DNA of 64,000 bases from CAWHMS01 sp963830495 (GCA_963830495.1 CAWHMS010000003.1:558001-622000), one strand, 5' to 3'; counted from the stretch's first letter, positions 1 through 8,867 are shown. Program-made: numbers and translations. The notes: generated by a model from the sequence alone, not told the origin.

Positions 1-1
1 C

Positions 2-874
2 GAGGCGCGAACCGCCACTCTCTCGACGCGGTCGATCAAGACCACGTCGAAGGCTTGGGCTCTCGACCAGGCGATTCGGATGATCGACCTGACCACGCTC
101 GAGGGGCAGGACACCGTCGGCAAGGTGCGCGCCCTCTGCTCCAAGGCAATGCGGCCGGATCCCGCCGACATCAGCTGCCCCCGGGTGGCGGCGATCTGCG
201 TCTATCCCGACATGGTCGCGGTGGCCAAGGGCGCGCTCGGCAGCTCGGGCATCAACGTGGCATCGGTGGCCACGGCCTTCCCGTCCGGCCGATCCACGCT
301 CGACATCAAGCTCCAGGACACGCGGGACGCGGTCGCGGCCGGGGCCGACGAGATCGACATGGTCATCGACCGCGGCGCGTTCCTGTCCGGCGACTACCAG
401 CACGTCTTCGACGAGATCGTGGCGGTCAAGGAGGCGTGCGCGCGTCCTGGTGCCGCCCAGGGCGAACGCGCCCACCTCAAGGTGATCCTGGAGACCGGCG
501 AGCTGGCGACGTACGACAACGTACGACGGGCGAGCTGGCTGTCGATGATGGCCGGAGCCGACTTCATCAAGACCAGCACCGGCAAGGTGCAGCCGGCCGC
601 CACCATGCCCGTGACCCTGATCATGCTCGAGGCGGTACGGGACTTTCGCGATGCCACCGGCCGCCAAGTCGGCGTCAAGCCCGCCGGCGGGATCAGCACC
701 GCGAAGGACGCCATCAAGTACCTCGTCATGGTCAACGAGACCGCCGGCGAGGACTGGCTGCACCCGGACTGGTTCCGGTTCGGCGCCTCCCGGCTGCTCA
801 ACGACCTCCTGATGCAGCGCACCAAGCTCACCACGGGCCGGTACTCAGGCCCCGACTACTTCACTTTGGACTGA
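2..874 (+). CDS. deoC: deoxyribose-phosphate aldolase, 5' end outside window
   Basis: Class I aldolase that splits 2-deoxyribose 5-phosphate into acetaldehyde and glyceraldehyde 3-phosphate in the cytoplasm, the last step of deoxyribonucleoside breakdown. The frame is open from base 2, and the residues ahead of the first ATG (base 80) continue the family (a KTT-type segment before MIDLTTLEG), so the true start lies upstream and 290 residues are visible. DEIDMVID carries the conserved Asp. KTSTGK holds the Schiff-base Lys and GVKPAGGI the second active-site Lys. The stop is six bases before the next ATG, so it is probably cotranscribed with the dehydrogenase. deoA, cdd, add and a nucleoside-type importer lie 10-19 kb away and fit the same pathway. 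Confidence 0.95.
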   Translation, partial: EARTATLSTRSIKTTSKAWALDQAIRMIDLTTLEGQDTVGKVRALCSKAMRPDPADISCPRVAAICVYPDMVAVAKGALGSSGINVASVATAFPSGRSTLDIKLQDTRDAVAAGADEIDMVIDRGAFLSGDYQHVFDEIVAVKEACARPGAAQGERAHLKVILETGELATYDNVRRASWLSMMAGADFIKTSTGKVQPAATMPVTLIMLEAVRDFRDATGRQVGVKPAGGISTAKDAIKYLVMVNETAGEDWLHPDWFRFGASRLLNDLLMQRTKLTTGRYSGPDYFTLD

Positions 875-879
875 GGGCC

Positions 880-2367
880 ATGGCTGCAACCGACAAGACT
901 GAGCAGAACCCGAGCCGGGCCGCGGGTTTCGACTATGCGCCGGCGCCGGAGTCGCGCTCTGTCGTGGACCTGCGGTCGTCGTACGGTCTCTTCGTCAACG
1001 GCGAGTTCGTCGACGGCAGCGGGCATGCGTTCAAGTCGGTGAGCCCCGCCACCGAAGAGGTGCTGGCAGAGATCGCCGAGGCCGACGAAGCCGACGTGGA
1101 CGCGGCCGTGCGGGCCGCTCGGCGCGCCTACACGCGGGTGTGGTCGAAGATGTCCGGCACCGAACGAGCCAAGTACCTCTACCGGATCGCACGCATCGTG
1201 CAGGAGCGGGCGCGTGAGCTGGCGGTGCTGGAGTCCCTGGACAACGGCAAGCCGATCCGCGAGTCGCGTGACGTCGACGTGCCCTTGGTCGCCGCGCACT
1301 TCTTCTACTACGCAGGCTGGGCCGACAAGCTCGAGTACGCCGTCCCGGGGCACGGGCGGATCGGCATGGCCCCTCAGCCGATCGGGGTGGCCGGCCAGGT
1401 CATCCCCTGGAACTTTCCGCTCCTCATGCTGGCCTGGAAGGTCGCACCCGCCCTGGCCTGCGGCAACACGGTCGTCCTGAAGCCGGCCGAGACCACGTCC
1501 CTGACCGCCCTGCTCTTTGCCGAGATCTGTCAGCAGGCCGACCTTCCGCCCGGCGTCGTCAACATCGTGACCGGTGCCGGGGAGACGGGGCGTGCGGTGG
1601 TCACCCATCCGGACGTCGACAAGGTCGCCTTCACCGGTTCGACAGAGGTCGGTCGCGCGATCGCCAAGGCCGTCGCCGGGTCGGACAAGAAGGTCACGCT
1701 CGAGCTGGGCGGCAAGGCCGCCAACATCATCTTCGACGACGCCCCGGTCGACCAGGCGGTCGAGGGCATCGTCAACGGGATCTTCTTCAATCAGGGCCAT
1801 GTCTGCTGTGCGGGCTCTCGACTGCTCGTCCAGGAGAGCGTGTACGACGACGTGCTCGGCCGGCTCAAGCGGCGGATGGCGACCCTGCGTGTCGGTGATC
1901 CACTGGACAAGAACACCGATGTCGGGGCGATCAACTCGGCCGAGCAGCTGCAGCGGATCCGCGCCCTGTCGGAGATCGGCGAGTCCGAGGGGGCCGAGCG
2001 CTGGTCGGCTCCCTGTGAGCTGCCCGACCGCGGGTTCTGGTTCGCGCCGACGCTGTTCACCGGAGTCAGCCAGGCACACCGGATCGCCCGCGAGGAGATC
2101 TTCGGCCCGGTGCTCTCCGTGCTGACCTTCCGCACTCCGGCCGAGGCCGTGGAGAAGGCCAACAACACGCCGTACGGCCTGTCCGCCGGTGTGTGGACCG
2201 ACAAGGGCTCGCGCATCCTCTGGATGGCCGGTCAGCTCCGCGCCGGCGTCGTCTGGGCCAACACCTTCAACCGATTCGACCCCACCAGCCCCTTCGGCGG
2301 ATACAAGGAATCCGGGTATGGCCGCGAGGGCGGCCGGCACGGATTGGAGGCCTACCTTGCCCAGTGA
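880..2367 (+). CDS. aldehyde dehydrogenase
   Basis: NAD(P)-dependent aldehyde dehydrogenase of 495 residues. Next to deoC its likely substrate is the acetaldehyde released by the aldolase; that is inference from position. All family motifs are present in order: VIPWNFP (oxyanion Asn), VLKPAE, FTGSTEVG, LELGGKAA (catalytic Glu), FFNQGHVCCAGSR (catalytic Cys), EEIFGPVL and SPFGGYKESGYGREGG. The ATG at 880 directly follows the deoC stop. The same frame stays open back to base 55, but that stretch lies over deoC and is a shadow. The protein stops right after GLEAYLAQ, so the C-terminal tail usual in this family is short. Its last 11 bases overlap the next gene. Confidence 0.95.
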   Translation: MAATDKTEQNPSRAAGFDYAPAPESRSVVDLRSSYGLFVNGEFVDGSGHAFKSVSPATEEVLAEIAEADEADVDAAVRAARRAYTRVWSKMSGTERAKYLYRIARIVQERARELAVLESLDNGKPIRESRDVDVPLVAAHFFYYAGWADKLEYAVPGHGRIGMAPQPIGVAGQVIPWNFPLLMLAWKVAPALACGNTVVLKPAETTSLTALLFAEICQQADLPPGVVNIVTGAGETGRAVVTHPDVDKVAFTGSTEVGRAIAKAVAGSDKKVTLELGGKAANIIFDDAPVDQAVEGIVNGIFFNQGHVCCAGSRLLVQESVYDDVLGRLKRRMATLRVGDPLDKNTDVGAINSAEQLQRIRALSEIGESEGAERWSAPCELPDRGFWFAPTLFTGVSQAHRIAREEIFGPVLSVLTFRTPAEAVEKANNTPYGLSAGVWTDKGSRILWMAGQLRAGVVWANTFNRFDPTSPFGGYKESGYGREGGRHGLEAYLAQ

Positions 2368-3250
2368 GTCCACGTCCGGGTCAGGCCGGATCGACGTACG
2401 CAAGACCTACAAGCTCTACATCGGCGGAGCGTTCCCGCGGTCGGAGTCCGGGCGGTCGTACGTCGTCCAGGACAGCGCCGGCCACTTCCTCGCCAATGCC
2501 TCCTACGCCTCTCGCAAGGACGCCCGCGACGCCGTGCTGGCAGCCCGCAAGGCCTTTCCCGGCTGGTCCGGACGTACGCCGTACAACCGCGGGCAGGTCG
2601 TGTACCGGATCGCCGAGGTCCTCGAGGGTCGGCGGAGCCAGTTCGTCGACGAGGTCCGGCGAAGCGAGGGTGTTCGCAGCGCTCGGGCGCAGTCCACTGT
2701 CGACACGGCCATCGACCGACTGGTCTGGTACGCCGGCTGGGCCGACAAGGTCGCCCAGGTGGTCGGCGGCACCAACCCGGTGGCCGGCCCCTACTTCGAC
2801 TTCTCGATCCCCGAGCCGACCGGTGTCGTGGCGGTGCTGGCGCCGCAGCGATCATCGTTGCTCGGCCTGGTGAGCGTGGTCGCGCCGGTCATCGTGACCG
2901 GCAACACCTGCGTGGTGACCGCATCCCGCGACCGACCGTTGCCGGCCATCACCTTGTCGGAGGTGCTGGCCACCTCCGACGTCCCTGGCGGGGTCGTCAA
3001 CGTCCTCACCGGATCTCTGGGGGACACCGCTCCGTGGCTCGCCTCGCACATGGATGTCAACGCGATCGACCTGGTGGGCGCCGCCGGGGACCCGGAGCAC
3101 GCGCGTCAGCTGGAGGAGGCTGCGGCTGACAACCTCAAGCGGGTGCGGAGGGCCCCGGCGGATGAGCCGGACTGGACCGCGGACCCGGGCATCGGCCGCA
3201 TGACCAGCTTCCTCGAGACGAAGACCGTGTGGCATCCCATCGGTGTCTGA
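2357..3250 (+). CDS. truncated aldehyde dehydrogenase-like protein, no catalytic Cys
   Basis: A 297-residue aldehyde dehydrogenase relative starting at a TTG that overlaps the upstream dehydrogenase by 11 bases, which suggests translational coupling. It has the N-terminal NAD-binding half: KTYKLYIGGAFPRSESGR near the start, then DRLVWYAGWADK, VVAPVIVTGNTCVV and VPGGVVNVLTG. Where the enzyme has PWNFP it has APQRSSL, KPAE is lost, and FTGST reads LVGAAGD. The whole catalytic domain (Glu and Cys motifs) is absent, yet the C-terminus FLETKTVWHPIG resembles a normal dehydrogenase tail. It therefore looks like an orderly internal loss rather than a random break. A catalytically dead partner or regulator of the upstream enzyme is an inference. 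Confidence 0.85.
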   Translation: MPSESTSGSGRIDVRKTYKLYIGGAFPRSESGRSYVVQDSAGHFLANASYASRKDARDAVLAARKAFPGWSGRTPYNRGQVVYRIAEVLEGRRSQFVDEVRRSEGVRSARAQSTVDTAIDRLVWYAGWADKVAQVVGGTNPVAGPYFDFSIPEPTGVVAVLAPQRSSLLGLVSVVAPVIVTGNTCVVTASRDRPLPAITLSEVLATSDVPGGVVNVLTGSLGDTAPWLASHMDVNAIDLVGAAGDPEHARQLEEAAADNLKRVRRAPADEPDWTADPGIGRMTSFLETKTVWHPIGV

Positions 3251-4040
3251 CGCGCCGGGCGACCCGCTGGCCCATTGGCCGGCCCGCACGCCCCTGTACG
3301 ACGCCGACGGCCGACTGCTGCTCGTCTTCACGATCTCCGAGCACGCCTACCGGAACCGGCAGTGGGCCGACGGGGTGTGGCGGCCCGACGACGTACCCGT
3401 GGACGAGGCCGCAGAGCGAGCGCTTGAGGTCTTCTCGGGTTGGGCTCTCTCGACCTCCGACAGCGCGCTGGCGGGTGAGCTGGTGGCTCGCGGCGCCCAG
3501 GCCATCCGACATGCCCACTCGATGAGCCACGACCTCACGGCGTTGCCGGCCGAGGATCCAGCCCCAGGACTCCTCGTCGACCGCCTGGACCCGACATCTT
3601 TGGTCGACCTGGCCGACCAGATCGGCGTGCTGCTGTTCGCGGCGTACCCCGCCGATCATCCGGACCACAGCCACGACAGCGAGGACGCGGCGGTGACTGC
3701 CATGCATCGGGTCGCTGCTGGCGAGGTGCTCGGACCGATGCTCGACGTGTCGACAGTTGCTCGGCGTGATGGCACTCCTGTCGGCGCGTGCCTCGTGGTC
3801 GAACGCGAAGGCGATCCGCCGGACGGCGGGCCCTGGGTGCTCGACATCTTCCGCGATCCGAATAGCTCGGAGCGTGGGATCGGGCGCGCGCTCCTCATCG
3901 AGACGCTGCGGCTGTGCCGCCAGTCCGTCTTGCCGGCGCTGTCCCTCGCCGTCAGTCACACCAACGAGCGAGCACTCGCGCTGTACGGCGCCCTGGGCTT
4001 TGAGGAGGTGGCCGAGGGCAGCACGCTGGCACTTCCATGA
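3243..4040 (+). CDS. GNAT family N-acetyltransferase
   Basis: 265-residue protein whose last third (about residues 170-260) is a GNAT acyl-CoA-binding fold. DIFRDPNSSERGIGRALL is the acetyl-CoA loop, and SVLPALSLAVSHTNERALALYGALGFEE covers the last strands, with the NxxALxLYxxxGF signature. The first 130 residues are not recognised. The GTG start overlaps the stop of the preceding dehydrogenase-like gene by eight bases, so it probably ends the deoC transcription unit. Substrate unknown. No signal peptide or membrane segment is visible. Confidence 0.8.
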   Translation: MSDAPGDPLAHWPARTPLYDADGRLLLVFTISEHAYRNRQWADGVWRPDDVPVDEAAERALEVFSGWALSTSDSALAGELVARGAQAIRHAHSMSHDLTALPAEDPAPGLLVDRLDPTSLVDLADQIGVLLFAAYPADHPDHSHDSEDAAVTAMHRVAAGEVLGPMLDVSTVARRDGTPVGACLVVEREGDPPDGGPWVLDIFRDPNSSERGIGRALLIETLRLCRQSVLPALSLAVSHTNERALALYGALGFEEVAEGSTLALP

Positions 4041-4205
4041 TCACCTCGGCAGCGGTATGCCGAAGCGGGCACGCCATGTGTCGGCGTGCTGATTGACTGG
4101 TAGAGGGACTGCTAAGTAGGTAGTTCTGGCCCGGCAGCGGCGATAAGTCTCGCGGTGGTCCAAAATCTGTACTTCACCGCTCTATCCACTCGAAGGGGAG
4201 GCATC

Positions 4206-4877
4206 TTGAGACTTCTTCTCACGTCTGCCGGCGTCACGAACACGAGCATCCAGGACGCCCTGGTCGACCTACTGGGCAAGCCCATCGCCGAATGCAGCGC
4301 CCTCTGCATCCCGACCGCGCAGTACGGGCACCCGCAAGTCGGTCCAGGAGAGATGCCATGGCGTTTCATCAGTGGCCGGTCCGACAATCCCATGTGCGAG
4401 CTGGGGTGGAAGTCCTTGGGTGTTCTGGAGCTCACCGCGCTGCCCAGCATCGACGAGGAACGCTGGGTACCGCTGGTCCGAAAGACAGACGTCCTGCTGG
4501 TCGCGGGCGGCGATGCCCTGTATCTGTGCCACTGGATGCGGGAGTCCGGGTTGGCGGATCTCTTGCCGTCGCTGAGCGAGATGGTCTGGGTGGGGCTGAG
4601 CGCCGGGAGCATGGTGATGACCCCCCGTATCGGCGAGGACTTCGTCGGGTGGAAGCCGCCCACCGGAAACGACAGGACGCTTGGGGTCGTCGACTTCTCG
4701 ATCTGCCCGCATGTGAACCCCGAGGGCATGCCGGGCAACTCCATGGCCGAAGCGGAGAGCTGGGCTGCCGGTATCGCGGGGCCGGCGTACGCGATCGACG
4801 ACGAAACCGCCATCAAGGTGAGCGACGGCAAGGTCGAGGTCGTCTCCGAGGGGAAGTGGAGGCACTTTCCCTCCTAG
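4206..4877 (+). CDS. peptidase E family (S51) protein
   Basis: 223-residue member of the S51 / class I glutamine amidotransferase-like group, related to aspartyl dipeptidase PepE and cyanophycinase. LLVAGGDALYLCHWMRESGL is the glycine-rich strand-turn, and GLSAGSMVM carries the nucleophile-elbow Ser. The His of DFSICPHVNPEG is a good candidate for the catalytic triad. The TTG at 4206 is preferred because AGGGGAGG lies just upstream; a GTG at 4155 would add 17 residues unlike the family. Substrate is unknown; hydrolysis of small Asp-containing peptides is the family precedent. No operon partner: 165 bases separate it from the GNAT and about 105 from the next gene. Confidence 0.85.
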   Translation: MRLLLTSAGVTNTSIQDALVDLLGKPIAECSALCIPTAQYGHPQVGPGEMPWRFISGRSDNPMCELGWKSLGVLELTALPSIDEERWVPLVRKTDVLLVAGGDALYLCHWMRESGLADLLPSLSEMVWVGLSAGSMVMTPRIGEDFVGWKPPTGNDRTLGVVDFSICPHVNPEGMPGNSMAEAESWAAGIAGPAYAIDDETAIKVSDGKVEVVSEGKWRHFPS

Positions 4878-4982
4878 CGACCAACCCCCCCATCGCGAGC
4901 GAGCCAGGGGCGCTCTCGCGCTGAGAAGCACTCGCTGCAGAGCAGGACGCCCATCGTCCGGAATCGGTGCGAGGCTGCGGAC

Positions 4983-6102
4983 ATGACCACTCCGACCGAG
5001 GTCTCGGTCACGTGGGCGCAGGCGCTGGCCTGGCGGATGGAGCGACACCTGCTCGACCCGGTGGGATCTGAGTCGGTGGCCGACGTCGTACGCCGGCTCG
5101 GCGCGGTGCTCTCGATGGACGAGTCGCTCGCCGAGCTTGCCGTCAGGACCCGCCGTACGACGTCGCGGCCCGGCGAGCTCGCGAAGGCCCTGGCGGAGGG
5201 GACGGTGATCAAGGCGTTCGCGTTCCGCGGGTCGATGCACTACCTCTCGCCCGAGGACGGCGGCATCTATCTCGCCCTCCGATCGGCCGGGCGGCAGTGG
5301 GAGCTGCCGAGCTGGGTGGAGCACTACCGGCTCACCCCGTCGGACTGGCCCGACTTCCGTGCCGCGGTGCGCGAGGCGCTGAGCGACGGGCCGTTGACCG
5401 TCGCTGAGCTCGGTGACGTGCTGACGAGACGCCGCGCGTACCGGCACCTGAAGCCGGTCTTCGACGAGGGCGCGGGCACGCTGGTCAAGCCGCTGACCTG
5501 GCAAGGGGACATGAGCTTCGGTCCGCCTCGCGACGGACAGCACACCTTCCAGCGCCTCGACGGCAACCCCCGGTGGCGCGGGCATCCCCGACCTCGACGA
5601 CGCGGGTCCGCGCGCCATCACGGCGTACTTCCGGACCTACGGGCCGGCGACGTTCGACCACATCCACTACTGGCTCGGCAGCGGTCTGAGCGCGGGCCGC
5701 AAGCGGCTCAACAGCTGGATCTCCGGGCTCGGCGACCGGCTGGTCGCGGTCGACGTCGAGGGCACCGCGGCGTACGTCGTGCGCGAGGACGTCGACGCCC
5801 TCGAAGCTTCGCGGCCATCGGCTGCGGTGCGGTTCCTGCCCGGGCACGACCAGTGGGTGATGGGTCCCGGCACCAAGGACGTCCACGTCACTCCGCCGTC
5901 CCGACGGGACCCCGTGACCCGCAAGGCCAACCCGGTGATCGTCGGCGGTGTCGTGTGCGGGACATGGGCGCGGAAGGGTGACGAGCTCACGGTCAGCTGG
6001 CTCGACGAGCGGCGGCGACCCGAGGAGGCCATCGAGCAGGAGGCCGCGCGACTGGCCGGCATCCTCGGCCGCGACCTGCACGTGAGACTGACCCATGGCT
6101 GA
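4983..6102 (+). pseudogene. winged-helix DNA-binding domain protein, one frameshift
   Basis: Reads as one protein of about 372 residues of the winged helix DNA-binding family (HTH_42, the YcaQ/AlkX-like group linked to unhooking of DNA crosslinks) if a single extra G in the GGG at 5580-5582 is removed. The first frame runs from MTTPTEVSVTWAQALAWRM to FQRLDGNPRWRG. The second frame then continues IPDLDDAGPRAITAYFRTYG to the stop at 6102, with FLPGHDQWVMGPGT typical of the family's C-terminal part. Both halves keep good codon usage, so either the break is very recent or the base is a sequencing error. Function is inferred from the family only. Confidence 0.8.
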
Positions 6103-6290
6103 CTCCGGCCCGCGCACATGGGCCATCCGCCAGCTGTTCTCGTGCTGATCGATCCGCGGAGCAGCCCGGTATCCGTTCGCAGCCGGCCGTCGACTGCCGC
6201 CTGGAGGTCGTCGACCTCGAGACAGATGCTGCGCAGACCTAGCTCGTTGACCATCGCCGCTTGCGATCCGGGCTGGTGATCGGGCGTGAG
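6100..6290 (-). pseudogene. relic of a VOC/glyoxalase-fold gene
   Basis: The minus strand holds the C-terminal third of a VOC-superfamily protein in two frames. One reads ELGLRSICLEVDDLQAAVDG, the other reads ANGYRAAPRIDQHENSWRMA followed by HVRGPE, matching the usual strand and closing ENSWRMAYVRGPEG-type motif of small VOC proteins. The N-terminal half is missing: bases beyond 6290 run into the upstream region of the membrane protein gene. The 3' end abuts the winged-helix gene. Unlike the indel-ridden genes near 21-26 kb, this one has lost sequence and cannot be restored by fixing one base. It is a genuine remnant if the assembly is right. Confidence 0.6.
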
Positions 6291-6361
6291 AGGTGGTGAT
6301 GCCTCGGCACAACGTCCCGGCCGGTGAGGGAGGACGGGGATTGGCGACGACCCAGAGCGGC

Positions 6362-6367
6362 TATCCT
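6362..6367 (+). promoter_or_regulatory. possible -10 element for a leaderless GlsB-like transcript
   Basis: TATCCT ends six bases before the ATG at 6374, the spacing expected when transcription starts at the first base of the start codon. No Shine-Dalgarno sequence lies in front of that ATG, which fits leaderless translation, common in actinobacteria. No -35 hexamer is convincing. Confidence 0.4.
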
Positions 6368-6373
6368 CTGGGC

Positions 6374-6691
6374 ATGCTTGTTCTCGCCATCATCTTGTTC
6401 GGCATGATCGTCGGCGCAGGTGCGCAGCTGATCCTCGGACGATCGCGAGGCAAAGTCGACTGGACGATGGCGATCGTGGCCGGCCTCGTCGGCTCGTTCA
6501 TCGGTGGGTTGTTCATTAGCCTGCTGTCCGGTGACGGTCTTGACCTGCAGCCGAGCGGGGTTATCGGGTCTCTGGCTGGCGCCGTCGTGTTCACAGCGGG
6601 TTGGCGCTGGTGGGACGGTCGGAACAAACCGACCGCGGCGGACACTGCCGCTAAGCGGTCGGGAGACCCCCGCAGAGCCAACCCGCGCTGA
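6374..6691 (+). CDS. GlsB/YeaQ/YmgE family membrane protein
   Basis: 105-residue protein of the GlsB/YeaQ/YmgE (transglycosylase-associated) family, small integral membrane proteins often induced by stress; molecular role unknown. Three hydrophobic segments are visible: residues 1-20 (LVLAIILFGMIVGAGAQLIL), about 31-52 (WTMAIVAGLVGSFIGGLFIS) and about 66-83. The glycine spacing is typical. The tail is basic and polar (DGRNKPTAADTAAKRSG). The ATG at 6374 gives the family's usual N-terminus; an in-frame ATG at 6293 would add an unrelated polar leader. It stands alone between the VOC relic and the Vps62-like gene. Confidence 0.8.
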   Translation: MLVLAIILFGMIVGAGAQLILGRSRGKVDWTMAIVAGLVGSFIGGLFISLLSGDGLDLQPSGVIGSLAGAVVFTAGWRWWDGRNKPTAADTAAKRSGDPRRANPR

Positions 6692-6877
6692 CCCAGCAAG
6701 GAACGCGTCCACGGCGTGCCTTATCATTTCGTCGGAGCCAGCTTAATCTGGGCGCAGTGACGCAGATCCGTTCGATGTCTGTTGCAACCGCTGCCCTGGC
6801 CTACGTGCTGAGACCCCTCGCTCTCCATCCACGCCGAGGTGCGGCACCAGTCGCGCGAAGTGCGGCATGCTGCTGCC

Positions 6878-8848
6878 ATGACGGTGCGCCGCCGCACGCG
6901 ATGGGTCGTGGGCACGACGGCCACGCTGATGGCGCTCGCCGTGGTGGGTACGCCGGCGCACGCGTCCGCCTCGGGCGCCGCTGCCCGCGCCGGAGCGACG
7001 GACGACGAAGCCGCTCGCCAGCTCGCCGAGCGCTACGCGCCCGTCGTACGCCTGCAGCAGGACGAGCCGGACTGCGAGGAGGGCGAGCATTTCCAGCCGA
7101 CCGACGTCGAGGCGGTGCTCGGTGACCAGCAGGTGGCGCTGCGGGGACCGTGGGAACCCCCCGATCTGGTCAAGCTCCAGCCCGAGGGGCCAGACGTCGG
7201 ACTCGGCTACCCGGGCCACTACCTGGACTTCCCCGGCGACCCGCTGAGACCGGGCTGCACCTACGTGGAGTGGTCCAAGCTCATCGACAAGAAGTTCCCG
7301 GTGACGGTGTACGCGCACGTCGCGAAGGACCCGAAGTATCCCGACCAGCTCTCCTTGCAGTACTGGTTCTTCTACGTCTTCAACGACTACAACAACACCC
7401 ACGAGGGCGACTGGGAGTCGATCCAGCTCACCTTCGACGCCCCCTCGGCGCCGGAGGCGCTGGAGACCGAGCCGACGGCGATCGGCTACAGCCAGCACGG
7501 CGGCGCCGAGCGCGCGCTGTGGGGGGATGACAAGCTCGAGATCGTCGACGGCACGCATCCGGTGGTCTACCCGGCGGCGGGGTCGCATGCGAACAAGTTC
7601 GGCCCGGCGCTCTACCTGGGTCGCGGGTCCGAAGGTCTCGGTTGCGACGACACCACCGACCCGCGTGCGGGGATCCTCGCGCGGGTCGCCTTTGTGCCTG
7701 GCGCCACAGAAGACTACGAGGCTGCCTTCCCGTGGCTGGCGTTCCAGGGCCGCTGGGGCGAGCGGCAACGCTCGGTGTTCGACGGCCCCACCGGACCGAA
7801 CATGAAGGGATCCTGGACCCAGCCGATCCAAGACGCCGAGCGCACGTGGCGTGACGACAGCACCACAGTGCCCGCGGGCACACTGCTCGGGCCGAGCAGC
7901 ACCGGCGTCTTCTGCAGCGCCGTCGCGACCGGGTCGAACCTGGTGCGCGAGAGCCTGGAGGAGCCGTGGCGGCTGATCCTGATCCTGGCTGTTGCTGCAG
8001 TGCTGGTGTGGTTCGCCGCCAGCCGCACCCGGTGGGGCGACGCGGATCCGCTGCCGGCGCGGCGACGACGCGGCTGGGGACAGTGCCTCGTCTCGGCTGT
8101 GCGCCTCTTCACGAGCCGGCCCTTGCTGTTCACCGGCTTCGCGCTCGCATTCGCAGCGTTGAGTCTGGGCACGCTCACCCTCGCCTGGTTCCAGTCCGCC
8201 GAGCGGGATGCCCCGGCCGACCTGGCCGCGCCGACGGACGAGATGCCTGGCTTCTGGGTGGGACTCACGGCCTTGGCGGTCACGATCCTCACGGTGGTCA
8301 TCTACGTCGCGATGCTCGCTGCCCTTGCCCACACCCTGGACCAGCTGGACCGCGGCAGGTCCGTCTCCGCGCTGGGTGCCCTCCGGGAGATCGCCGCCCG
8401 AGCGAAGCCGCTGACCGCGGTCGTCGTGTGGTACTACCTGGTGCTGCTCGTCCTCACCCTGCTGGTCGCGACGATCCCGCTCGCGATCTACTACGCGGTG
8501 AGCCGGTCCTTCGCGGTCCCGGTCGTCGTGACGGAGGATCGGTCAGCGTATGGCGCGATGCGACGAAGCCGCGAACTGGTCAAGGGTCACTGGTGGCGTA
8601 CGGCGGTGGCGCTCGCCATCGTCGTCGGGCTGGGCATCTCGGCCGGACCCCTCCTCGGCATCGTGCTCCTCCTCGGCACCGACTGGCCGGCGTACACGAT
8701 CAACCTGCTCTCGTCGCTGCTCTTCGCCGTCGCCATGCCGCTGGCTGCGCTCGCGGTGGTGTATCTCGCCTTCGACCGGGCCGAGGCGGTCGATCCGGAC
8801 CCGGAAGCGCGTCGCGATGCCAGTAACCCCGCCGTCCCGGCACGTTGA
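6878..8848 (+). CDS. secreted Vps62-domain protein with multi-pass membrane C-terminus
   Basis: 656 residues. A signal peptide (RRRTRWVVGTTATLMALAVV, ending near AHASA) leads into a domain of about 300 residues that resembles the Vps62 family, with YWFFYVFNDYNNTHEGDWES, VVYPAAGSHANKFG and a WGERQ motif. From about residue 350 comes a membrane-spanning region: one helix (ILILAVAAVLVWFA), then about five more, including VWYYLVLLVLTLLVATIPLA and GLGISAGPLLGIVLLLG. The C-terminal part resembles bacterial glycerophosphoryl/DUF7847-like membrane modules only in a general way. The Vps62 part should lie outside the cell. The ATG at 6878 starts the signal peptide; 13 in-frame upstream codons are not needed. 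Function unknown. Confidence 0.75.
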   Translation: MTVRRRTRWVVGTTATLMALAVVGTPAHASASGAAARAGATDDEAARQLAERYAPVVRLQQDEPDCEEGEHFQPTDVEAVLGDQQVALRGPWEPPDLVKLQPEGPDVGLGYPGHYLDFPGDPLRPGCTYVEWSKLIDKKFPVTVYAHVAKDPKYPDQLSLQYWFFYVFNDYNNTHEGDWESIQLTFDAPSAPEALETEPTAIGYSQHGGAERALWGDDKLEIVDGTHPVVYPAAGSHANKFGPALYLGRGSEGLGCDDTTDPRAGILARVAFVPGATEDYEAAFPWLAFQGRWGERQRSVFDGPTGPNMKGSWTQPIQDAERTWRDDSTTVPAGTLLGPSSTGVFCSAVATGSNLVRESLEEPWRLILILAVAAVLVWFAASRTRWGDADPLPARRRRGWGQCLVSAVRLFTSRPLLFTGFALAFAALSLGTLTLAWFQSAERDAPADLAAPTDEMPGFWVGLTALAVTILTVVIYVAMLAALAHTLDQLDRGRSVSALGALREIAARAKPLTAVVVWYYLVLLVLTLLVATIPLAIYYAVSRSFAVPVVVTEDRSAYGAMRRSRELVKGHWWRTAVALAIVVGLGISAGPLLGIVLLLGTDWPAYTINLLSSLLFAVAMPLAALAVVYLAFDRAEAVDPDPEARRDASNPAVPAR

Positions 8849-8867
8849 GGCCCGTCTCTGGTCGGGC

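Noticed and set aside
55..879. In-frame 275-codon extension ahead of the aldehyde dehydrogenase
   Set aside because: It runs over deoC in another frame and has low-complexity Arg/Gly composition; the ATG at 880 gives the normal protein.
856..2403. A 515-codon open frame on the minus strand opposite the aldehyde dehydrogenase
   Set aside because: It is Arg/Gly/Asp-rich without any family motif and lies wholly opposite a clear enzyme gene; a GC-rich shadow.
4041..4205. Possible tRNA or small RNA in the gap before the peptidase E gene
   Set aside because: No cloverleaf, TTC-loop motif or CCA-type acceptor stem can be formed; the sequence looks like ordinary upstream region.
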